The notes under the pieces are model-generated. The model made no database searches, had not been told where the DNA came from, and worked only from the letters and a program-made list of their open reading frames with translations. Position numbers and translations under genes: made by a program. 57,991 nucleotides of DNA from Tistrella mobilis. GTDB lineage: Bacteria > Pseudomonadota > Alphaproteobacteria > Tistrellales > Tistrellaceae. The stretch lies in contig NZ_JBBIAB010000029.1 in assembly GCF_039634785.1 (NCBI RefSeq), positions 1 through 57,991 of the forward strand, written 5' to 3'. Positions 52,218 through 57,991 of this stretch are shown in pieces. Position 1 is the stretch's first letter, and each line of letters opens with the position of its first letter.

Positions 52218-55200
52218 TCAGAGCTTCAGCCGGTCGCCGGCGGGGTCGTAGAAGACGGTGCCGGTCACCTCGGCCTCGATCACCCGGTCGGGCATGGGGA
52301 TCCAGACCGTCTCACCCATCCGGTCATGGCCGCCCTCCAGCAGGGCCAGCGCGATCGGCCGGCCGAGCGCGACGCTCTGATAGGCCGAGGTGACGTGACC
52401 GACCATCTTCATCGGGATCGGCTGGGCCGGGTCGAGCACGATCTGCGCGCCTTCCTCCAGCCGGGTCCGTCCATCGCGGGTCAGCAGCCCGACCAGTTGC
52501 CGGCGGCCGGGGGCTGTCAGATCCGGGCGCTGCAGGCCGCGCTTGCCGACGAAATCCGGCTTCTTCTGCCCCACCGCCCAGCCGAGGCCGGCATCGAAGG
52601 GGGTGACGGTGCCGTCGGTGTCCTGGCCGACGATGATGTAACCCTTTTCGGCCCGCAGCACATGCATGGTCTCTGTCCCATAGGCACAGATGTCGTAGCG
52701 CTGGCCGGCCGCCCACAGCATGTCCCACAACGCCCGGCCGTGGCGGGCCGGAACGTTGACTTCGAAGCCGAGTTCGCCGGTGAAGCTCACCCGGAACAGA
52801 CGGGCCGGGAAGCCGCCGACGCGGCATTCGGCGACCGACATATGCGGGAAGGCGGCATCCGAAATGTCCAGCCCCTCGACGAAGGGGCTGAGCAGATTGC
52901 GGGCATTGGGGCCGTTGAGGGCGATGGTCGCCCACTGCTCGGTGGTGGAGGTCAGCCAGACCCTGAGGTCCGGCCATTCCGTCTGGAGATAGTCCTCCAT
53001 CATGTTGAGCACGCGGGCGGCACCGCCGGTGGTGGTGGTGACGTGGAAGCGGTCGGTGGTCAGCCGTCCGATAACGCCGTCGTCGCGGATGAAGCCGTCA
53101 TCGCCCAGCAGCAGGCCATAGCGCGTGCGGCCCGGGGCGAGTTTGCTCCAGGGGTTGGTATACATGCGGTTCATGAACTCGACCGCATCGGGGCCCACCA
53201 CCTCGATCTTGCCGAGCGTGGAGGCATCGAAGATGCCGAGGCTCGCCCGGGTGGCACGGCATTCGCGGGCGACCGCCGCCTCCATGTCCTCGCCCGGTTT
53301 CGGGAAATAGCGCGCCCGGCGCCAGAGCCCGACCGGTTCGAAGACGGCGCCATGATCGACGGCCCAACCGTCGATCGGCGTCTTGCGGGTGACGTCGAAA
53401 TGCGCGCCGCGATGATAGCCGGCCAGCGCGCCGAAGGTGGTGGGGGTATAGGGCGGGCGGAAGGTGGTGAGCCCCACCTCGGGCTGGCTGCGGCCCAGCG
53501 CATCGGCGGCGATGTTGAGGCCGTTGATGTTCGACAGCTTGCCCTGATCGGTGGCCATGCCGTTGGTGGTGTAGCGCTTGACATGCTCGATCGAGCGCAT
53601 GCCCTCGCGCACCGCCAGCCGCAGATCCTTGGCGGTGACGTCGTTCTGATAGTCGACGAAGGCGCGCACCCGGGCGGGTTCGCGATCGGTCGGAAGCTCG
53701 GTCACGCTCTCCCCCGTCCCCGGCCGGTCGCCGGTGACGGTGTGGCGGCCGGCGGCGGCGGGGTCCCGGCCCAGCTCGCGGATGGCGGCCGCCCCCATCG
53801 CGGCGCCGTCATCCAGCGCCGCGGCGATGCCCCAGAGCCCGCGGGCGGCCCCGGCGATCTGGCAGGCCTCGGTGCGGGTGCCGGGCAGGAAGGTCTCTGC
53901 GGCCGCATCCCAGACAAGGCTGCCCTTGGTGTGCGAGAAAAGATGCAGCGACGGCGTCCAGCCGCCCGAGATCAGCAGGCAGTCGCAATCCAGCCGGATC
54001 GCAGCCCCCACACGGCCATCGGTCACCGGGTTGACCTGCACCGCGCGGATCCTGAGCCGGCCCCGGGTATCGGTGACGGTGTGGCCCGCAAGGATGGGGA
54101 TGCCGCGCGCTTCGGCCGCGGCCGTCAGCGCGGCCGCCACCTCGGGGCGGGTGTCGACGATCGCCGCGATCGCCGTGCCGGCATCGGCCAGGTCGAAGGC
54201 GGTGTACCAGGCGCTGTCATGGCTGGTGACGATCACGGCGCGCCGGCCGACCCGCACGCCATAGCGGTTCAGATAGGTCTGGGCCGCGCCGGCCAGCATC
54301 ACCCCCGGCCGGTCGTTGCCGTTGAAGACCAGCGGCTTTTCGATGGCGCCCTGGGCCAGCACCACCTGGCCCGCCCGCACCCGCCACAGCCGTTCGCGCG
54401 GCTGGCCGGCGGCTGGGGCGTCCAGGTGATCGGTCAGCCGCTGGCAGAGCCCGACCATGTTCTGATGGTAATAGCCGATCGCGGTGGTGCGGGTCAGGAT
54501 CCGCACGCCCAGGCCGGAAAGCTCCGCCAGGGTCGCCGCCAGCCAGTCCCAGGCCGGGCGGCCGTCGATCACCGCCTGCGGCTCGCTGAGCAGGCTGCCG
54601 CCGGCCTCGGCGGTCTCGTCGACCAGGGTGACCCGCAGCCCGGCCCGGGCCGCGGCCAGTGCCGCCGCCAGGCCGGCGGGACCGGCGCCCACCACCAGTA
54701 GGTCGGTGTGCAGATAGCGCGAGGCATAGCCGTCCGGATCGGGTTCGGTGGGCGAGACGCCCAGCCCCGCCGCCGCGCGGATGAAGGGCTCGTAGAACCG
54801 GTCCCAGAAGCTCTTCGGCCACATGAAGGTCTTGTAGTAGAAGCCGGCCGGCAGCAGCATGTGCAGGCTGTCGTTGATCGCGCCCAGATCCAGCTTCAGG
54901 TTCGGATAGCGGTTCTGGCTGGTGACCTCCAGCCCGGCGCGGAGTTCCTGAACCGTGGCGCGGGTATTGGGCTCGGCGCGGCCGGGGCCGCGGCGGGTGC
55001 CGACCAGGGCGTTCGGCTCTTCCGATCCGGCGGTCAGCACGCCGCGCGGGCGGTGATATTTGAACGACCGGCCCATCAGATGCACGCCATTGGCCAGCAG
55101 GGCCGAGGCGACGGTGTCGCCGGCAAGGCCCTGATAGCGCCTGCCGTCGAAGGTGAAGGTGACCGGCCGGCCGTGATCGACCCGGCCGCGGCCCGGAACG

Positions 55201-55220
55201 CGAAAACCGGCGGGGCTCAT
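52218..55220 (-). CDS. soxA: Sarcosine oxidase alpha subunit
   Basis: 1000 aa, the normal size. The order is an N-terminal ferredoxin-like region (GRPVTFTFDGRRYQGLAGDT and FKYHRPRGVLTAGSEEPNAL), an NAD-binding Rossmann domain (LLVVGAGPAGLAAALAAARA) and a C-terminal aminomethyltransferase-like folate domain (about residues 610-990; VTTTTGGAARVLNMMEDYLQ). In heterotetrameric sarcosine oxidase this subunit binds NAD and tetrahydrofolate and receives the methyl carbon as 5,10-methylene-THF. The start overlaps the soxD stop by four bases. Confidence 0.95.
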   Translation of the reverse strand: MSPAGFRVPGRGRVDHGRPVTFTFDGRRYQGLAGDTVASALLANGVHLMGRSFKYHRPRGVLTAGSEEPNALVGTRRGPGRAEPNTRATVQELRAGLEVTSQNRYPNLKLDLGAINDSLHMLLPAGFYYKTFMWPKSFWDRFYEPFIRAAAGLGVSPTEPDPDGYASRYLHTDLLVVGAGPAGLAAALAAARAGLRVTLVDETAEAGGSLLSEPQAVIDGRPAWDWLAATLAELSGLGVRILTRTTAIGYYHQNMVGLCQRLTDHLDAPAAGQPRERLWRVRAGQVVLAQGAIEKPLVFNGNDRPGVMLAGAAQTYLNRYGVRVGRRAVIVTSHDSAWYTAFDLADAGTAIAAIVDTRPEVAAALTAAAEARGIPILAGHTVTDTRGRLRIRAVQVNPVTDGRVGAAIRLDCDCLLISGGWTPSLHLFSHTKGSLVWDAAAETFLPGTRTEACQIAGAARGLWGIAAALDDGAAMGAAAIRELGRDPAAAGRHTVTGDRPGTGESVTELPTDREPARVRAFVDYQNDVTAKDLRLAVREGMRSIEHVKRYTTNGMATDQGKLSNINGLNIAADALGRSQPEVGLTTFRPPYTPTTFGALAGYHRGAHFDVTRKTPIDGWAVDHGAVFEPVGLWRRARYFPKPGEDMEAAVARECRATRASLGIFDASTLGKIEVVGPDAVEFMNRMYTNPWSKLAPGRTRYGLLLGDDGFIRDDGVIGRLTTDRFHVTTTTGGAARVLNMMEDYLQTEWPDLRVWLTSTTEQWATIALNGPNARNLLSPFVEGLDISDAAFPHMSVAECRVGGFPARLFRVSFTGELGFEVNVPARHGRALWDMLWAAGQRYDICAYGTETMHVLRAEKGYIIVGQDTDGTVTPFDAGLGWAVGQKKPDFVGKRGLQRPDLTAPGRRQLVGLLTRDGRTRLEEGAQIVLDPAQPIPMKMVGHVTSAYQSVALGRPIALALLEGGHDRMGETVWIPMPDRVIEAEVTGTVFYDPAGDRLKL

Positions 55221-55516
55221 TCTGCGCGCTCCTTCAGGGCGGCGAGATCGGGGCGGGGATCGCTGACCCGATAGGTCGTCAGGAAGCGGTCGCTCACCGT
55301 GTCGCGCACGGCATTGAAGAACCGGCCGCAGCCATGGACGTGACGCCAGCGTTCGAAATGGGCGCCGCGGATGTTGTTGCGGATGAACAGAAAGTCGCGC
55401 CAGTCCTCGTCGGTCGCCGTGGCGGGGTCGGGCCGGGCGATATGGGCCTCGCCCGCATAGACGAATTCCAGCTCGGGCAGGGTTTCCCCGCAATAGGGGC
55501 AGTGGATCAGAAGCAT
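55217..55516 (-). CDS. soxD: Sarcosine oxidase delta subunit
   Basis: 99 aa zinc-binding subunit. The ligands are visible: Cys6 and Cys9 (HCPYCGE) and His59 and Cys63 (WRHVHGCGRFF). DFLFIRNNIRGAHFERW is the family core. It lies between soxB (ten bases) and soxA (four-base overlap) and stabilises the alpha/beta interface. Confidence 0.93.
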   Translation of the reverse strand: MLLIHCPYCGETLPELEFVYAGEAHIARPDPATATDEDWRDFLFIRNNIRGAHFERWRHVHGCGRFFNAVRDTVSDRFLTTYRVSDPRPDLAALKERAE

Positions 55517-55526
55517 GGGGCGATCC

Positions 55527-56780
55527 TCAATGCGCGACGGCGGCGGCCGCGGCTTCGTCGATCAGACGGCCGGTGGTGAACCGCTCCAGCGTGAAGGGGG
55601 CGTTGATCGGGTGCGGCTCGTCTTTCGCCACCGTCCAGGCCAGCGTATGGGCGGCGCCGGGCGTCGCCTTGAAGCCGCCGGTGCCCCAGCCGCAATTCAC
55701 ATAAAGCCCCGGCACCGGCGTCTTGCCCAGGATCGCCGAGCGGTCGGGCGTCACGTCGACGATGCCGCCCCATTTGCGCAGCATGCGCATGCGATTGAAG
55801 ATCGGGAAGATCTCGCAGATCGCCGCCACGGTGTGTTCGATCAGCGGCAGGCCGCCGCGCTGGGAATAGCTGGTATACTGGTCGGTGCCCGATCCGATCA
55901 CGAGCTCGCCCTTGTCGGACTGGCTGATATAGGCATGCACCGTGTTCGACATCACCACGCAGGGGAAGATCGGCTTCACCGGCTCCGACACCAGCGCCTG
56001 CAACGGGTAGCTTTCCAGCGGCAGCCGGACACCGGCGCTCTGCATCACCACGCTGGTGTTGCCGGCAGCCGAGACCGCCACCTTTTTCGCGCGGATGAAG
56101 CCCTTCGCGGTCTCGACCCCGGTCACCCGGCCATCGGCGCCGCGGCGGATTTCGGTCACCGGGCAGTTCTGGATGATGTCGACGCCGCGCGCGGCGGCGG
56201 CGCGGGCATAGCCCCAGGCGACCGCATCATGGCGGGCGGTGCCGGCGCGTTCCTGCAGGGCGGCGCCCACCACCGGATATCGGGCGCGGGGGGAGATGTC
56301 GAGCGGCGGGCAATAAGCCTTGGCCTCTTCGGGCGTCAGCCAGCGGTTGTCGACGCCGTTCAGGCGGTTGGCGTGGATGTGGCGCTTGAAACTCTGGATG
56401 TCGTGCACGGTATGCGCCAGCATCAGCACGCCGCGCTTGGAATACATGACGTTATAGTTCAGATCCTGCGACAGCCCGTCCCAGAGATCGACGGCGTGAT
56501 CGTAAAGCCGGGCGCTTTCGTCATAAAGATAGTTCGACCGGATGATCGTGGTGTTGCGGCCGGTATTGCCGCCGCCCAGCCAGCCCTTGTCGATGACCGC
56601 GACATTGGTGATGCCGTGCTCTTTCGCCAGGTAATAGGCGGCCCCCAGCCCATGGCCGCCGGCGCCGACGATCACCACGTCGTATTCCGGTTTGGGGTCG
56701 CATTCGGGCCATTGTGCCGTCCAGCCCTTGTGGCCGGTCAGGGCATTCTTCAACAGCGACATGGCGGAAAAACGGGTCAT
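55527..56780 (-). CDS. soxB: Sarcosine oxidase beta subunit
   Basis: 417 aa flavoprotein that oxidises sarcosine to glycine. DVVIVGAGGHGLGAAYYLAK binds FAD; GWLGGGNTGRNTTIIRSNYL is conserved. The TARHDAVAWGYARA stretch holds the His region for covalent FMN (His184 here). The C-terminal GGIVDVTPDRSAILG and GWGTGGFKATPGAAHTLAW close the flavin fold. It is the first gene of soxBDAG and is divergent from a GlxA/AraC-type regulator, the likely activator. Confidence 0.95.
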   Translation of the reverse strand: MTRFSAMSLLKNALTGHKGWTAQWPECDPKPEYDVVIVGAGGHGLGAAYYLAKEHGITNVAVIDKGWLGGGNTGRNTTIIRSNYLYDESARLYDHAVDLWDGLSQDLNYNVMYSKRGVLMLAHTVHDIQSFKRHIHANRLNGVDNRWLTPEEAKAYCPPLDISPRARYPVVGAALQERAGTARHDAVAWGYARAAAARGVDIIQNCPVTEIRRGADGRVTGVETAKGFIRAKKVAVSAAGNTSVVMQSAGVRLPLESYPLQALVSEPVKPIFPCVVMSNTVHAYISQSDKGELVIGSGTDQYTSYSQRGGLPLIEHTVAAICEIFPIFNRMRMLRKWGGIVDVTPDRSAILGKTPVPGLYVNCGWGTGGFKATPGAAHTLAWTVAKDEPHPINAPFTLERFTTGRLIDEAAAAAVAH

Positions 56781-56849
56781 GGCGGCCAGCCCTCAACGCT
56801 CCAGCTTTGCGGGTATTCTAGGCGCGGGACCCTGCCTCAGGACTGGAAG

Positions 56850-56871
56850 CCTGCGACAGATGTGTTGTAGG
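56850..56871. promoter_or_regulatory. Imperfect dyad between soxB and the GlxA-type regulator
   Basis: CCTGCGACA (56850-56858) and TGTTGTAGG (56863-56871) pair at seven of nine positions around GATG. It lies 70-90 bases upstream of the soxB start and just before the regulator ATG. The position suits an activator that limits its own synthesis. Confidence 0.4.
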
Positions 56872-56879
56872 ATTGCGTC

Positions 56880-57869
56880 ATGACACCTGCCCGGAAACGC
56901 CTGCGCGTCGCCTTCCTGCTCGCGGACCGGTTCACGCTCTCGGCCTTCGCAAATTTCGTGGATGTTCTGCGACTTGCGGCCGACGAGGCGGACCGCTCGC
57001 GGCCCATCCTGTGCGACTGGACGGTGCTCTCCGACGATATGAGCCCGATCCGGTCGAGCTGCGGCGTGAAGGTGCAGCCCGACACCCGCCTCGACCGGGC
57101 CGGGACCTGTGATTATCTCGTGGTGGTGGGCGGCCTGATCCAGGAGGCGAGCGGCTTGTCACCGCCGGCCATGCAGTTCTTGCAGGCGGCGGCGGGGCGG
57201 GGCGTGAAGCTGGTCGGCCTGTGTACGGGGGTGTTCCTGCTGCACGAGGCGGGGCTGCTCGACGGCTATCGCTGCTGCGTCAGCTGGTTCCACCACGACG
57301 ATTTTCTCGAACGCTTCGGCTCGGCCCGGCCGGTCTCGGACCAGATCTTCGTGGTCGACCGCGACCGGCTGACCTGTTCGGGCGGCCACAGTGCGGCGCA
57401 TCTGGCGGCCTGGCTGGTCGAAACCCATATCGGCCGGGTTGCGGCCGTCAAGAGCCTCAGCATCCTGATCATCGACGAGGCGATGGCCGGCGACAAACCC
57501 CAGCCCGGCGCCGGCAGCCCGCTGACCGCGCGCGACCCGCTGGTGCGCAAGGCGCTGATCCGGATGCGCCAGCGGCTGGAGGACCCGGCGACCGTCGACG
57601 AACTGGCCGCCGATCTGGGCGTGGGCCGCCGCAAGCTGGAACGCAGCTTCCAGGCCGATCTCGGCCTCTCCCCGGCCCGGGCCGGCCAACGCCTGCGACT
57701 GGAGGCCGCCCGCCACCTGCTGGAAACGACCCCCCGCACCGTCACCCAGATCGCCCATGCGACGGGTTTTTGCGATGCGTCGCATCTGATCAATATGTTC
57801 AGGGGGGCGTTTGGGGTGTCGCCGGCGGAGTATCGGCGGGGTGAACTATTACCTATGTCTCCGGTCTGA
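56880..57869 (+). CDS. GlxA-family transcriptional regulator (DJ-1/AraC)
   Basis: 329 aa. Residues 9-195 form a DJ-1/PfpI-like amidotransferase fold without enzymatic triad (VGLCTGVFLLHEAGLLDGY carries the nucleophile-elbow Cys; SGGHSAAHLAAWLVE follows). The C-terminus is an AraC double helix-turn-helix (DPATVDELAADLGVGRRKLE and TQIAHATGFCDASHLINMFR). This architecture includes GbdR, CdhR and SouR, regulators of betaine, carnitine and sarcosine use, which matches the divergent soxBDAG operon. Direct sensing of sarcosine or a related methylated amine is inferred. Confidence 0.88.
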   Translation: MTPARKRLRVAFLLADRFTLSAFANFVDVLRLAADEADRSRPILCDWTVLSDDMSPIRSSCGVKVQPDTRLDRAGTCDYLVVVGGLIQEASGLSPPAMQFLQAAAGRGVKLVGLCTGVFLLHEAGLLDGYRCCVSWFHHDDFLERFGSARPVSDQIFVVDRDRLTCSGGHSAAHLAAWLVETHIGRVAAVKSLSILIIDEAMAGDKPQPGAGSPLTARDPLVRKALIRMRQRLEDPATVDELAADLGVGRRKLERSFQADLGLSPARAGQRLRLEAARHLLETTPRTVTQIAHATGFCDASHLINMFRGAFGVSPAEYRRGELLPMSPV

Positions 57870-57896
57870 AGTGTTATACCAATGAGCGCTGACCCC

Positions 57897-57938
57897 GACT
57901 CACGATAGGGGATTCCCAAGACCCGCGGATTGTGAGTC
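57897..57938. repeat. Terminal repeat of right IS630-like element
   Basis: GACTCAC (57897-57903) and GTGAGTC (57932-57938) are inverted around AGGGGATTCCC (57907-57917). The layout and spacing match the left copy at 63-99, in inverse orientation. The regulator gene ends 27 bases earlier, so the element sits immediately after it. Confidence 0.55.
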
Positions 57939-57966
57939 ACTCTGGCAAACAGCCGGAGCGATCCCC

Positions 57967-57991
57967 ATGGCAGCACCGATCCCCCTTCGCC
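57967..57991 (+). mobile_element. IS630-family transposase, N-terminal start only
   Basis: ATG at 57967 opens a frame reading MAAPIPLR before the window ends. This matches the start of a second IS630 transposase group (sequences beginning with a short Ala/Pro stretch then LR and an acidic segment). A GCCGGAGCG ribosome-site region lies just upstream. With eight residues the call rests mainly on the terminal repeat beside it. Confidence 0.5.

Noticed and set aside
51699-54701. 1000-codon plus-strand open frame opposite soxA and soxG
   Set aside because: Shadow of soxA/soxG with biased composition and no domain.
1-57991. CRISPR arrays, rRNA and tRNA genes
   Set aside because: No regularly spaced repeats with unique spacers, no rRNA-like stretches and no cloverleaf with a CCA-type end were seen. 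The iterons are unevenly spaced and lack spacers of constant length.

Overview
This is a GC-rich (roughly 70 percent), gene-dense stretch of an alphaproteobacterial genome. The gene families and the plasmid-type replication/partition region suggest a Rhodospirillales or Tistrella-like organism; the genus is inference. A RepA-type initiator, parAB, about 20 iterons and four parS-like palindromes indicate that the window lies on a large plasmid or chromid. Both window edges run into outward-facing IS630-family transposase genes with related terminal sequences.

Layout. 1-4422: IS630 end, then an OYE/2,4-dienoyl-CoA reductase, a SnoaL/NTF2-like protein and an acyl-CoA ligase, facing a PadR regulator. 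5011-10443: replication module (GNAT gene, parB, parA, iteron-rich origin, repA). 10463-19368: a degenerate histidine kinase, an orphan lasso-type B2 protease, leuA behind a leucine-rich (apparently leaderless) leader peptide, panE, a patch of gene remnants, a LysR/SDR divergent pair, a peptide-deformylase paralogue lacking its metal ligands, and an EamA exporter. 19346-21421: a chemoreceptor.

21631-34683: an acid/acyl-CoA catabolic region. Two leftward operons, acyl-CoA dehydrogenase plus two CaiB-type CoA-transferases, and a PuuE-like deacetylase plus a TRAP transporter plus MmgE/PrpD, each carry a TGTCCGGACA palindrome upstream. A HutC-type GntR gene sits beside them, followed by another acyl-CoA ligase and a thiolase. 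34846-36704: a PAS-LuxR regulator and a VOC/ArsR/AHSA1 trio.

36705-41244: a visibly lower-GC island with an AAA ATPase and a subtilisin-like protease that match the IetAS plasmid-stability/anti-phage system. 41245-51238: a GntR gene and a seven-gene operon (hydantoinase B and A, isochorismatase-fold protein, glutaryl-CoA dehydrogenase, glutarate-type CoA-transferase, LeuC/LeuD-like hydro-lyase) ending in a strong terminator. This is the best candidate for an undescribed pathway; it looks like ring opening that feeds glutarate oxidation. 51648-57869: soxBDAG sarcosine oxidase with a divergent GlxA/AraC-type regulator, then the right-hand IS630 element.

No rRNA, tRNA or CRISPR array was seen. 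All starts and functions come from reading the sequence and family knowledge; no searches were run.
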